From: Prunus persica
Lineage: Eukaryota; Streptophyta; Magnoliopsida; Rosales; Rosaceae
Length of the DNA: 64,000 bases
NCBI RefSeq assembly: GCF_000346465.2
Contig: NC_034010.1
Span: 5,707,394 to 5,771,393 of the forward strand
Reading direction: 5' to 3'
A program made the translations under genes and the position numbers. This document shows positions 38,201 to 49,789 of this stretch, piece by piece (positions within the stretch are counted from its first letter, which is position 1; each line of letters begins with the position of its first letter). Under the pieces are notes generated by a model. The model did no database searches, had not been told where the DNA came from, and saw only the letters and a program-made list of their open reading frames with translations.

Positions 38201-39438
38201 TTGCTCGTATGTCAACAAGGTTCCCAGAGTCCCTGATTTGCAGTATGTGTATTGTTTGATAGCGAATTGACACAATTGCCAGTAAATCATCATACAAGAA
38301 GACACCCATGTTATGGGCCAGGTTAATAAAATCGTTGTGAAAGCACTTCTGATCCAGAACAACTCCATCTTCCAATCTAAGCATCAGAAGGATTATCAAA
38401 CTAATAAGTAACACATAGACTAAGCTTCCAAAAACACCCAATAACATTTCACTTTCATAAGTTCTCTGTTAAATTATAATCTATACAAGAAAAAAACAAC
38501 AGCAGACCTCAAGAGGTGAAAAGTTATCTTTTCTATTGAGGGGACTCCCTGAACAGCTCCTCCAACAGGCGCATCATGATTTTGTGTAGTAGAAGTAGCA
38601 AATAGTCCAAATTGGTTACTCTCCATGTAAAGAAAAAAGTCCTTGCATATAAGCTCATTGCTAGAAGCAAGTGATACACAGTACAGTTGGCTGAAGAAGC
38701 TCTCAAACCTCTTTGCTTTTGGGGGAAGATCATTAGTATCGCATTCTTCCTTGCATGAATATGAAAGCCACGTTGGTCTATAAACAATCAGATCCTGATG
38801 ATTTCTACTGAAACATATGAGGTATTGACCATCCTCAGTGATTTTACGGTATAGATGGTCTGGGCACTCAACTTCATATATGGTACAATTAGGGACTAAA
38901 TTCTCGTAAAATCGCCTGGTATGGTGAACCTGCAAGCATTAGCATTACAGGTAGTACTCAGGATTCTGTAGTGTATGAACAGAATATTGCAACATTTTTT
39001 ACCATTCCACTTCAGTCCCCTATTCATTTCTAGATATTCTAAGTTTTATATAAACATGTCATAAGAGATAGAAAAAGAAGAAAAGATAAATTGACATGAA
39101 GTTAGAGATAAAGATCACCACAGAGGCAAGACCTTGGCTTTCTGGAAAAAATGAAGATATACATAGGAAAGAACAAAAATTTTCTAATTCTACTGAACAG
39201 GAAGCGGAAAAATATATTAAACAACCCAGAAAAATCAAACAAGCAACAAAAAACAGTAGATAAATAAATAAATAAAAGCCTGAAGCACTAAGTAGTTGTC
39301 CATGCAGCTTTATATTAATCATAACATAATAACAGTAACAAGAGGTAAAGAGTAACAAGAAGGTACACTAGTGCCAGGAGCAACAGTGGAAATTTGGCGG
39401 TCGAAAATCCTGGCAGCAATATTGTGTCTTCTAAACAT
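32256..39438 (-). CDS. DET1: DET1 (DE-ETIOLATED 1), photomorphogenesis repressor, 534 aa, complete
   Basis: Coding exons in transcript order: 39438-39367, 38929-38508, 38376-38148, 37464-37291, 36431-36363, 36208-36152, 35567-35487, 35386-35222, 34962-34867, 34034-33935, 32395-32256 (TGA). All use GT-AG introns, keep phase, and total 1605 nt. The protein starts MFRRHNIAARIFDRQ and contains RRFYENLVP, CPDHLYRKITEDGQYL, LASSNELICKDFFLY, NLAHNMGVFLYDDLLAI, FCREDDELFLNSS, KQRLLSFIFR, KKKFYFHFQDYVDL and the C-terminal SVVNIHF signature. Arabidopsis DET1 is 543 residues, so this copy is full length. Family knowledge: a nuclear protein that joins DDB1 and COP10 (CDD complex) with CUL4 to repress light-responsive genes in darkness; it also contacts histone H2B. 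There are no frameshifts or missing segments. The last residue is Lys where I recall Arg in Arabidopsis. Introns are AT-rich and carry a tandem duplication at 34991-35180. Confidence 0.95.
34991..35180. repeat. Tandem duplication of about 100 bp in a DET1 intron
   Basis: Copy 1 (34991-35093) and copy 2 (35094-35180) both begin aggtttgggcaca and share tatcatgccttaatgat and gcattgct. Copy 2 lacks about 15 bp of the middle. It lies in the intron between the exons at 35386-35222 and 34962-34867. Confidence 0.85.
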
Positions 39439-39947
39439 TACTATTGATGACTTCTACTGAAGCTGGAAGCTGAAGCTCAATTGATATTCTATCTACAAAC
39501 AATTACTTACTTATTAGAAAAGAGAAAATGCTTCTATTAATTGAAAATGGAGAGACATGAGAATTTATTACAGATCTAGGTTTCCGAAGGCGTTGCCTAG
39601 GTGCTCGTCGGAGCTCAGGCGTTCCGTTATTTAGCTGTTTGCACGCTTAGCATTTGCGTCGGCGGCGAGCTTCAGTGCCGCTTTGTGGCTCTGTGAGGCG
39701 CATCTGCGCGAGGAAGAAGAAGGCCACGCGTCGTTTTGAGGTGCTGCTGAGTTTATCTTCTAACACGCTGCCCCTGTCTGATTATTATTATTTCTTTAAA
39801 GAACGCTGCCACTACTTTAAAAGAAACGCTGCGTTTTATGAGCAGCAAAATGTTTTTTTGTTTTTTTGTTTAGCAGTCTAACTTAGCCGTAATCCCCTCT
39901 CTCTTCCCCGATAATACATTCAATTTGAGAATTCTCCCCAACCATAG
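39439..39947 (-). promoter_or_regulatory. DET1 5' leader and upstream region
   Basis: Upstream of the DET1 ATG (39438). On the minus strand an acceptor-like ttgtttgtag just above the coding exon (about 39492) could end an intron in the leader. A GC-rich block (about 39590-39740, with gtcggcggcgagc) stands out from the AT-rich surroundings and fits a leader or core promoter. No TATA box could be assigned. Confidence 0.4.
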
Positions 39948-39955
39948 GCTGCAAG

Positions 39956-40506
39956 TAGGGGTACAAGTTGTATTGGAAATTCCAATTCAAAAATTTCTGA
40001 TTTTGGCAAGTTCAAATCAATTCCGACATTCGAAAGTTCTTAAATCTGAAAATTCAAAAAGAAATTTGATTGGAATTGAAATGTATTTTAAGATTCTGAA
40101 TTCCAAAATATATCAAGGGTTCAAGCTTAGACTATATATAATGACTAGTTTTATGTTGAATTTGAAATGACTTAATGGTCAAATAGACACAGACGAGCTA
40201 GTTCATAAAGGATAACAACATATAAGTGATAGTATGTAATAGTTTTTCGAGTTTTCACGTATGATTATTCAATTTTAACCTTTCAAATAGTTAGATATGT
40301 TTAAAAATTTCAATGATTTTCCAAAAATATGCAAGTTTCGAAATTTTCCACAAATTCCGAAAATTCCAAGTTTTCCAAATTGGAATAGATGTTGAAATTT
40401 TGAAATTTTTTGAAACGGAAATGGAAAAGAATTTTCATTGAAATTTTTTTTAGAATGGAATTGGAATCCCCTTATTCTGGTATGATCCATCTGAAAATCA
40501 GCCCTA
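39956..40506. mobile_element. hAT-type non-autonomous element, 551 bp, perfect 8-bp TSD
   Basis: Flanked by gctgcaag at 39948-39955 and 40507-40514. Ends are taggggt on the left and, inverted, tagggct on the right, the hAT signature. The interior is AT-rich with imperfect internal inverted runs of aaattcc/ggaattt type and no transposase. Confidence 0.8.
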
Positions 40507-40514
40507 GCTGCAAG

Positions 40515-42480
40515 TCAGCCATTCTATTCATCTATAACTCTTCACCTCGAAGCTCCACTTCAGTTTAAGCATATCTCTGCTTCAGTTATATATATATATA
40601 TATATAATTATTTGTTATTGATTATATGTCTAGATTATTTTTAATTTTTCAATTTATTGCTTATCCCATTTCGTATATGTGATAGAGTAGAAATTATACA
40701 TGCATGCATTGTTGATACAAAATATCCATTAGGCTTGCCAAAAAGAACCCAAGAAATAGGCATGGGCATGGTCTGGTTCGATGTTGTATTCCTTCTAAGT
40801 GCCAATATATGGTTAGTATAGTGGTACAAGTAAGGGTGTCAAACCATAGGGACTAATTAGACCTCTATAAATTACTAGCTTTGAAAGAACCCTAACTAAA
40901 AAATGAAAGTGACATATTGAAAGTAGTTTTTGTGTTGTAAATGAAAAATAACTTAGAATGCAAGAAAAATGTAGCAGTGAATGATATATTGATGTAGAAA
41001 GAATAGGGATGAGACGAGGGATTTCGAATTCACCATTGCAAAACCAATTCCATGTTTATAAAGTAAAACTGTATTCAACTACCAACCTGTTTCCAGAGTT
41101 CGTTTTACATATACATGATTTGTCATATGATGTGTGGTTTTGATCAAATTCTCCTAATCTGCAACCTAATTGGGATGTTCAACTTTGGTTCCAAGTTAAG
41201 AGTCATTAGCATGCAAGAAAACGTTAAAGAACCAAAGAAAATACACGGCAGGATGTTTGCATAACCTTGTCCATATAATATGTAGGCAACCCTAATGGTG
41301 ATCAAACATTAAAATTGACAAACAAATTTAATAATAGATTCAGTGAATGAAACAAGAAGCAAATTGATGAACTGAATACTTTAACTTAGAAACATGGATT
41401 GATGTTGCAAGGCTACATCGAAATCCCTAGTTATGAATTTAGTTACACATCATGTTCACAGAGATTAAAAAGAAAATAAACAACATGAGTGAAAATAAAT
41501 TCAAGAGAGGAAACCCTTGAACCAATTTTGATGTTAAACTTCTACAAGAACAACCTGCTGCAATGAGTCCTGATGGTGGAAATATATGGAATGGCTAGGG
41601 TTTAAGTGTGCATGAAAGGAGAGAAAAACAAAAAAGGTGTAGGGTTGTGAAATTCGCCCAGAATAAATAGGGTCTGTAAAAGTGGCTAAAAGGCAAGTTT
41701 TTATAGGGTAAAAGAGGCTGCAAGATATTCCAAAGAGATCCTAACAAATTAGCCTTTATTTTGCACATTTTTGCCTTATTTGCACCTCCAAACCAAGCTA
41801 GAAATCCCCATTGCTTTTTCATTCTGCTCTTAGTCTTCAAACAAGCCAGATTCGCCTTGGATTCTTTATTTGGACTTCAAAACATGTCACGAAACTTGTT
41901 TCCACGTTTGAATAAGGGTCAGCTCCAAAAATAACATGTTTTCATTTCTTTTGCCTTCAACTTGATCCTAAAGTAGATGCAACTGCATACTAACACAAAA
42001 TAGGGTAAAATGCAACAAGTTTAACTCAAAAACATAACAAATAGACTAGAAATGGATTATATAAATGTATAAATATATGAGTTATCATTCAGCCCGGTTC
42101 TCAGCCAAATTTAGAACTAGAATCGTACTGTTCATCTGGTTAGGTCCGGTTCGATTGTGATGAAAAATTAATTATTTAACCAAACCAACCCGGATCAGTT
42201 CAGATTATGTTCGATTGCGGTTTTCCCGATTTGGACAGGCAAACAATCCCAGCTCAGTTTTTTTTTTCTTCAAACTTCTCCATCAAACAATCATCTTCAC
42301 AGGTTCCTCATTAGTCATTTCTCGGCGCATGGTTGAAGGGAAAAAAAACCCAAAATTAGATTTTAGTAAATAAATAAAAAATCTTGCAGCTTCTCTTACT
42401 GCATTTTTCCAGCAACAAATCCAACAAAATGAAAAACAAATCCTCCAACCTATCGAGCAAAATAGATCTAGCAAAACAAA
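40515..42480. other. Intergenic, no gene recognised
   Basis: Contains an (AT)n run near 40590-40607. A repeat-like stretch from about 40834 (tgtcaaacc) to about 42089 (gagttatca) begins with TG and ends with CA, but has no matching flanking duplication, so I do not call it a solo LTR. Short frames here lack domain character. Confidence 0.45.
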
Positions 42481-42483
42481 AAG

Positions 42484-42560
42484 AGAAATCAGACAAAGAG
42501 GAGAGGAGAGGAGAGGAAGAGGAGAAGACGAGAAGAAGAAGTTGAGGCTAGGTTTTCTTC

Positions 42561-42609
<49 letters not shown>

Positions 42610-42810
42610 AGAAGAAGAAGAAGGATAGTTTAAAAAACAAAAAAAAAAAGGAGAAAGAAGAAAAGAGAGAGAGAGCGTGGACACAAGGAAGGGAGAAAAG
42701 AAAGAAGAAGGAAAAAAAAAGAGAAGAAGAAGAAGAGAGGGATAGAAAAACAAAAACAAAAAAAAGGAAGAAGAAGAAGAGTGAGATAGTGTCGGCAGTG
42801 AAGAAAGAAG

Positions 42811-42877
<67 letters not shown>

Positions 42878-42985
42878 GAGGGGAAAGAAAGAATAAGAGA
42901 GAAGAAATGAGAGGAAAGAAATAAGAGAGAGGAGGAGGTGGAGAGAATTGAGAGAGAGAGAGAGAGGAGTGAGAAATGAGAAACA
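42484..42985. repeat. About 0.5 kb polypurine/polypyrimidine region with two GA microsatellites
   Basis: Nearly all bases on the plus strand are A or G. GA runs occupy 42563-42606 and 42815-42872, joined by gaagaa and aaagagag tracts. A short mixed patch lies at about 42540-42560 and another at about 42783-42800. The long Ser/Leu/Phe-rich minus-strand frames here are an artefact of this composition. Confidence 0.9.
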
Positions 42986-43498
42986 TAAAATATTGATTTG
43001 ATTAATTATGGCATAAGGAACATACCAAAATAAACAACTCACAAAAAGTAAGAAAAGAGCCGTTAAGTCTGTCATACAAGAGAAAGAACCCTTCTCTCTT
43101 CCTAACACATCACACCACACATGCACTATACAACCACCCAACTTGCTTTATTAATATCAATTCTTTTTTATGCGCAAGACATATAATCCCATGAATCATA
43201 GAGCCCCACGTGTAAATAAAATAATAAGAATATATATTTAATATGGCCGGTCCAGTTTGGTTTTTAGGTGAATAAAATCGAAATTGGAACTAATTTGAAC
43301 TGGTCTGGTTCGGTTTTTTCAATGGATGTTGACTTTTTTGTCAATTCTTTTTTTTTTTTTGTTTTTTACGGCCCTGTTCGACTCAATTGTTCAATTTTGC
43401 GGTTTATACGCCCACACCTACTCGAAAATAAAGCCAAAATTACATGAGGAAGTAATTGAGCTCAAATGGCTAAAGGTCAGCCCCAGATACCTTACTTA
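42986..43498. other. Intergenic between the polypurine region and the Copia element
   Basis: No gene recognised. A stretch with tggtctggttcggtttttt near 43300 resembles the interior of hAT-type miniature elements, but ends were not found. Confidence 0.4.
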
Positions 43499-43764
43499 TG
43501 TTAGACAAATCTTATCTACTTGTTCAAATTCAAACTCTATAACAGGTGTGGATAAGGAGTCTTAGTCTGTGTGGGCTTCTTCAGTTGTAATCTGATATGG
43601 TTTCTGTTTGTATTTCAAATGTATGATTTTTGGCTCCCACGTATATAGGGATATGATGTAATCTTTGTAACTGATACATTTGTTTTGCTAATATAAATAG
43701 GTAATCCGTCATGTTGATGGAGATAAGCCCATCAAACAAATCTTGAGTTCTCTATTGTTTTTCA
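43499..43764 (+). repeat. Copia 5' LTR
   Basis: 266 bp, TG...CA ends, matches 53011-53275 with roughly 20 differences. Contains a TATA-like tatataggg region and ctaatataaatag near its 3' third. Confidence 0.93.
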
Positions 43765-43836
43765 TTGTATCCAGAGCCTTCAGTCTCAGGGCTTGAAATT
43801 TAGACTGAAATTTATTTCCACACTTGTTTCAAACTT

Positions 43837-44451
43837 ATGGCAACCAACAATTCTTACACCAGCAATGTTGTATTTGCTCCTTACATACCCATCATCGTCA
43901 ACATCAAACTGGATCGATCTAACTATCCATTATGGCTAGCTTAGATTGTTCCTCTTTTGAGAAGTCGGGATCTTATATCGTTCGTTGATGGCACCAGTGA
44001 ATGTCCTCCTAAGAATGTTGCTAGGAGTACTGCTGTGAATCTTGCCTACTCCACCTAGGTTCAACAGGATCAACTGATCCTTAGTTGGATCAATAGCTCT
44101 CTGACTTCATCTGTTCTCTCTACCATGTTAAGAAATTAGACTTCTCGCACAACTTGGCAAGTTTTGGAGCACAGATATGCCTCTGCCTCTTATAATAGAA
44201 TATTGCACCTACGTAATGAGTTTCTTCGAACCATGAGGGGTGATTTGTCCATGAGTGACTACCTTGATCACATGAATGCTATTGGTGACAACCTGGCTCT
44301 TTCTGGAAGGCCAGTAGAAAATGATGAACTTGTCCAGATTATTATGAATAATCTCGAACCAGCCTATGAAATGATCGTGAGTGCAGTGCAAGCTCATGAT
44401 ACTCCAATCACACGTGACACCCTTGAAGCTCTTCTTCTGAAGACTGAGTGA
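43837..44451 (+). pseudogene. Copia gag (UBN2-type) with three in-frame TAG stops
   Basis: A single frame runs from ATG at 43837: MATNNSYTSNVV, LDRSNYPLWLA-stop, then SRDLISFVDGTSECP, later QQDQLILSWINSSLTS and TTWQVLEHRYASAS, finishing with DYLDHMNAIGDNLALSGRP and EALLLKTE. These are hallmarks of plant Copia gag. It is broken by TAG codons near 43942, 44056 and 44136. Each fits a former CAG (Gln) codon. The open 95-codon piece at 44164-44451 is the downstream remainder, not a separate gene. Confidence 0.9.
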
Positions 44452-44454
44452 TGA

Positions 44455-44925
44455 ATGGCAGAGCAAACTATTCCTATGCCAGAGAATAGACCTACGACTT
44501 TTGTTACTGCTCGTGGACATGGTGGTTATCAAGGACGTGGGCATGGTGCTACACCACCCACTCGTGGTATTGATTACAATGAGACCTTTAGTCCAGTTAT
44601 GAAACATAATATTATTCACTTGGTTCTAAGTTTGGCAATCTCAAATAAATGGCCAGTACTATTTGCATGGTTTCCTAACAGAAGAAGTGTATGTGCGACA
44701 ACTTACCAGATTTATTGATTTGCAGCTTCCACAACATGTGTGCAAGTTGCAATGCAATCTCTATGGGTTGAAACAATCTCCCAGAGCTTGGTTTCAACAG
44801 TTTTTTGACTATTTACTTGAACTTGGTTTCCAAGAATCAAAGTATGATTATTTCTGTTTGTTTACAATCAAAAGGGCATCTATTTGATTATGTTAATATA
44901 TGTTGATGATATTTTGGTGACGGAC
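44455..44925 (+). pseudogene. Copia zinc-knuckle flank fused by deletion to reverse transcriptase
   Basis: A Gly/His/Arg-rich stretch (RGHGGYQGRGHG) typical of the gag end runs directly into RGIDYNETFSPV, the start of Copia reverse transcriptase. Protease and integrase are therefore deleted at about 44557. A further small deletion and frameshift at about 44660 separates SLAISNKWPV from FLTEEVYVRQ, LQCNLYGLKQSPRAWFQQ and the catalytic YVDDIL. The frame is then cut by the nested insertion at 44926 and resumes at 52083. Confidence 0.9.
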
Positions 44926-47179
44926 TGTTGAAGGAAAATGTGAACCTCTCAACATAATTTCACCACCACTAATTAAATAATAGGGTTTTATTATTTTAGG
45001 TTCAACTCATTCGAGACGCAGTGTCTCTTAATTACAATCTCTTTCTTCAAGGGAACACCCTTTGATTCCATCATAAAGAAACAGAATGTGTGTGTTTGGT
45101 TCTGCGGCTGCCTCTAAGTCCAACCTCAGGGTGCCTATGTATCCCTTGCGGGAATCAAGACACTCGTAGTTCAAAGAATTGCAATGAATAAATGACTCAT
45201 CGCAAAAGGAAGAATTTGAATGAATTTGATTGAGGATTGTTTGAGTGAATTTAGCTGAATAAACCAGAGATTCGATACGAAATTGTGTTTGGGGGGCGAA
45301 TTTGGTTAAGAATAAACCAGGGATTCTGTTTGGAGATTTGGGTGGTTGCATCTTGTAGGGGGCCTTTTCTCCCGGCAGCTGTAAATGGGCTGGGCTGCCG
45401 TGAAGGGCAGACTGATGGAATTATCCCCCTTGTCTGAATTCGAAAATTAAGCCCCGAAAATACTTCGAAAGGACAGCGGAGCCTTAGGAAGTATTTTGGT
45501 TATCTTCACCAACCAAAATAATGACAGCTTACAGGTAATTTCTTCATGCTTACAGATAAACTTTCAGCTCAGCGTGAGTGGCATGTGGCATGGAAGCAAA
45601 ATCAACATGGGTTTAGCACTGATGGGAAATTTAGGCTTTCTTAAGGGGGGAAGGGGAAGTGTTAAGGTGAGAAAAGAGAGATTTGTAGGAGATTTGGCTA
45701 GGAAGAAAGAAATGAAGAACAATGCTATTCTGACAGCTTGACAGATACGCTGTCTGCCAGAAGAGAAGAATGGAGAAGAGGGTGAACAGTGCACGAAATT
45801 GTTGGGTTTTTGCAAGTTAGAGAGAAACATTGCTCTCTAGGCGTGGGTTTTGGTTGAGTTTTGTTGGGTGGAAGAGGCCTCATTTTATAGCCGCTGGAAA
45901 CCATCACTTCCTAATAAATCTTAATGGCTTCTACCCATTTTGGCCAAGCTTTTCCCTTCCTTTCTCATCTCCTTCCTTGACTTTTCCCTTCTTGATGAAA
46001 TCCATTCTGCCTATTTGCACCAGATCAGAGTTTGGAGCTCAAGGCCTCTTTTTCCCGCTGCTGTCTCTATGGGAGACTTCCATTCCCAGCCATCTCTTTT
46101 ATCGCTTTCTTCCTTTTTTTTCCATGGCTAAGTCTGATGAGGAAAGGAGCTGGGATATATATGCTGGTTCAAAGGGTGCTTTTTTCTCTTTGCTAATATC
46201 CCCTGGTTCCTTGGATGTTTTAGCTTTGAAACTTGCTCCCTCCATGTGCTGGAACCTCCCAGCAGCTTTGTTCAATGATCCTGCAGACTTTCTCAATGTG
46301 GCTTCTATTTTCAAGCAAAGGGCTGAGGTTTTTTGTGGCTTATTTTAGGGTTTTGTATGGGCCCAGGTGGCTCCTTGAGCAAGTGGGTTATTTTTGTTAA
46401 ACATTGGGCTTTTTGGTTGTGTCAATAGGCCATTTTGCTTGGGCTATTGGGCTATTTTTTCTCTTTTGTGCTCACCCACATGTTTGGGCCTAAGAAATGG
46501 GCCTGAGTCTCGAGGCTCCCAAGCAACCCGAGACCTTCCATTTCTCGGCCCATCAATGGGCCCCATGTTGATTCATTACCATCCATACCACAACCCACTC
46601 AAGCAAGCCCCGGGCATTTGAGTGGCTTGGGCCCACTTAGTCTTGTAGCGTGGTTAGGTGTGAGATAACGATTTTGTGCTTGGCATGGCATGTCGCTTGT
46701 CATGTTTTAATTTTATCGTCCTTGGGAAGGACTGCGATGTTTAATTTCGGCATGGGCTTGTAGAGCCGGTATATTTTATCTCAACCCCTAGCATAGCGAA
46801 TTTATTTAGCATGGCACGTGAACTACAACTCGCATGTGGCGGGTTTTCGTGTACTCTGCTTTACACTTTTTCTTAATGGAGTGTCGTTTTGGGCTGATAA
46901 TTTATTCGGGCCCAACCATGAATTTTTTGGGTCTCAACACATCTAGATTGATTCTCTAGATTGCCTACGTACTCTTTCGAAGGGATCAAACCAACGTAGT
47001 TCGGAATTGATTTATGTGGAGATAAATATTTGATTTGTGGGAATTTGGTTGATATAACCAGTGATTCAAATTTGATTGCGGTTGCGTCTATTAGGATGCT
47101 AGACTGCCTACGTACCCTTGATGGGATCAAACCAGCATAGTTCTAAAATTTGAAAATTAATGGGTAAGTGTGGCTCAAT

Positions 47180-47525
47180 AATTTATAATTTGTCTTTGAA
47201 ACAATTTGGAGATTTTCATAGGTAGATGACCTATGGGAAAAATTGAAAATTAATGAGTAAGTGTGGCCCACTAATTGAGAATTTGTGTTTGAGAGATTTG
47301 AATTTAATAGAAAAATTGGAAATTAATGGATGAGTGTAGCCCACTAATTGAGAGTTTGTGTTTTGAGATTCAAATTTAATCTCATTGGAATTTTCTTGGG
47401 TAGATGACCCATGGGAAAAATTATAAATTAATGGGTAAGTGTGGCCCACCAATTGAAAATTTGTGTTTTGAGATTTAAATTTAATCTCATTGGAATTTTC
47501 ATGGGTAGAAGACCCATGGGAAAAT
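47180..47525. repeat. Tandem array A in the nested LTR element
   Basis: Irregular units of about 75-105 bp share gtgtggcccactaattgaga, ttgtgttttgagatt, tttaatctcattggaatttt and gggtagatgacccatggg. Confidence 0.8.
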
Positions 47526-48212
47526 TGGATGGTTTTGTACCATTTTTCTTTTTGTCAATGTCCAAGAAAAATAATGAGCAATTTTGATTAACCCACTAAT
47601 TTTCTAAAGTTGAATTTTTAAATTGATCCATGAACCATATAATAGGCAATTTGGGCCTCTATAAATTTAATGAGTAATTATTTAGATCACTCATTAAATA
47701 CTATGGGCTTTTGAGAATTAATGGGCAATTATTTTGGACAGCCCATTATTCTATTTCGGGCATTTGATATTTGTTGTCAGTTAGCCCACGAGCAAGGAGT
47801 CCACGAAAAGCTTTGGTCCAGCAGTTGATTGAAGCAACCTGAAAGCTATCACAATTGGTACAGAACCTTTGCAAGCAAAAGGAGAAAACTGCCGCAAGCT
47901 ATGAAGGAGTACTAGCCCCTTTTTATATTTTGTTTCTGTACTTATTTTTCTTTTAGCTGACATCTTTCCTTTCTTCTTTGATGTCCTATTAGTCTTCAAC
48001 CTTTTAGTCAAACAAAGTGGCGTACAACCACTTCACTTTTCTTTTCTTTCTTTTTTTATGGCATCTTTTTTTCTTCTTTGTTTTTTTTGCTTTTTGCTCC
48101 TATAAACGTGGCTGTCCCTTTTCTTCATTGTTTTTGTTTGTTGTAGCCAATTTTTTTGTTTTGTTGGTGCACAGACGAAAGCCTCCTTACACATGGCTTT
48201 TCTTATTTTTAA

Positions 48213-49613
48213 GGCTTTTTATCACAAATGGTCCTTCACGTTTACGAAATTATCACGAATGGTCCTTGAGGTTTTTTTGTGACACTAATAATCCTTAACG
48301 TTTGGACTTTTTATCACAAATGGTCCCTACCGTCATAAATTCTGTTAAGTGTCTGAGGCGGAAAATAAGTGGAACCCACATGTCCAATCACATCGTGACA
48401 TGTGGATTAAATAATAAATAAATATTTTTTTTTTATGAAAATCCATTAAAAAACCATTTAGCCTCTCTCTCTCTCTCCCCGTCTCTCTCTCTTTTCCTCT
48501 GCCCTCTCTCCTCCCTGTGCTTTCCCTCTCCCTCTGTTTTTTTGTTGCCTCTACAACCCAACCACCCCATGCCCACCCGCTTCACTCAAGCTATTAGGTT
48601 TTGGTCTGCAGCATTCTTATGTTGTGTATCCACCTGAAGCGCTGAGACCTCCGTCACCAGAGGAAATGAGAGAGATGGCGCGAGAAGTAGCTAGGAAAAA
48701 AATGCCCGTCGATGCTTTGTTTGGGGTTCTTTTCTTTTGTAACTTGTAAGTGCCTGCTATAGAGAAAACAAAAAAATTCTGTGTTTTGCATTTAGATTTC
48801 AGTCGAAATAATGGTGAGGCCAAGTGGGTTTTATTTCAAGTTCAAGTGTGGCCTTGTAATATTCCACAATCCTACTTAAATTTTCAAATCTACTTTGCCC
48901 ATTTCATGCTGTGTGTGGAGGACGAAGGAGCTTTTGTGACTCAGGATGTAAATTATATGTTGTGATAAACCTGGATGGATTTGAAAGTGACCAAACATCT
49001 ACAATATTCCTCATGTACTGTTGAACTTTCATTTTCGTGTTCTTTGTGGAGTTGGAATCTACTTGAAAGTGAGTTCTTTTTGGTTTGCTTTTTTGGGTTG
49101 TGCTTGAGCGAAGCTGGAAGGTTGAATATCTTGAAGGTTTAATAAAAAAACAGAGGAGGAGAGCAAAAACAAAGGGAGATGGTAGGGGAGTTGGGCATGG
49201 GTTGCGGGTTGCGAGAAGAGACGGAGAGCAACTATATATCTTATATTTTTTTTTCTTGCAGGTGGCAGAGGGAAAAAAAAAATAGAGAGAGAAGAGATGG
49301 AGAGCAAAGGGTGGAGAGCAGGGGCAGATGAGGAGAGAGACGGAGCAAGGAAGGAGATGAAAAGTTGCAGACAAATAAATGGAATTTTCATTAAAAATTT
49401 ATTTAATTATTTTTTATCCACATGTCACAATGTGATTGGACATGTGGGCTCCACTTATCTTCCACATCACACTTAACAGAATTTATAATGGCAATGACCA
49501 TTTGTGATAAAAAGTCCAAACGTTAAGGACTATTAGTGTCACAAAAAAACCTCAAGGACCATTCATGATCATTTTGTAAACGTGAAGGACCATTTGTGAT
49601 AAAAAAAAAAACC
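48213..49613. mobile_element. Mutator-like (MULE) element, 1.40 kb, long TIRs, 9-bp TSD
   Basis: Target duplication tatttttaa at 48204-48212 and 49614-49622. Terminal inverted repeats of about 215 bp (48213 to about 48425, and about 49395 to 49613) begin ggctttttatcacaaatgg / ggtttttttttttatcaca, share ggtccttcacgtttac and tggtccttgaggttttttt, and look about 90 percent alike. There is no MURA transposase. The interior holds CT-rich and GA-rich tracts plus a gene-like fragment at about 48606-48749. Confidence 0.92.
48606..48749 (+). pseudogene. Gene-like coding fragment inside the MULE, source unknown
   Basis: A frame of 47 codons contains HSYVVYPPEALRPPSPEEM and REMAREVARKKMPVDALFG, then a stop. 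Composition and codon use look like true coding sequence, unlike the low-complexity DNA around it. A ctgcag acceptor-like site precedes CAT at about 48612. MULEs are known to capture host gene pieces (Pack-MULEs). The donor gene is not recognised. Confidence 0.45.
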
Positions 49614-49789
49614 TATTTTTAAAGACCTCCATCCTTCCTTCTTCCTTCCTTTGTTTTGATTGTTTGCAAACAATCCCCAGATGAGGAATTCAAAGAATGG
49701 GCTGCACAACGTGGCCTTCATTTTTTAAGCTTTGTTTCTCTCCTTTCTGTACACACAGCTGATTTTTTTATTTGCTGTGAGATTAAACA

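Noticed and set aside
40834..42089. Possible solo LTR (TGTCAAACC...GAGTTATCA)
   Set aside because: TG and CA ends are present but flanking 5-mers do not match, and no polypurine or primer-binding context exists.
42548..43141. Long Ser/Leu/Phe-rich minus-strand open frames
   Set aside because: They arise from the GA/GAA polypurine tract; the translation is low-complexity and changes length with the microsatellite.
45830..46348. 172-codon plus-strand frame in the nested LTR element
   Set aside because: No domain and no splice signals; it lies in non-coding LTR sequence.
48904..49391. Pro/Ser-rich minus-strand frames inside the MULE
   Set aside because: Low-complexity translation of GA-rich sequence running into the right terminal inverted repeat.
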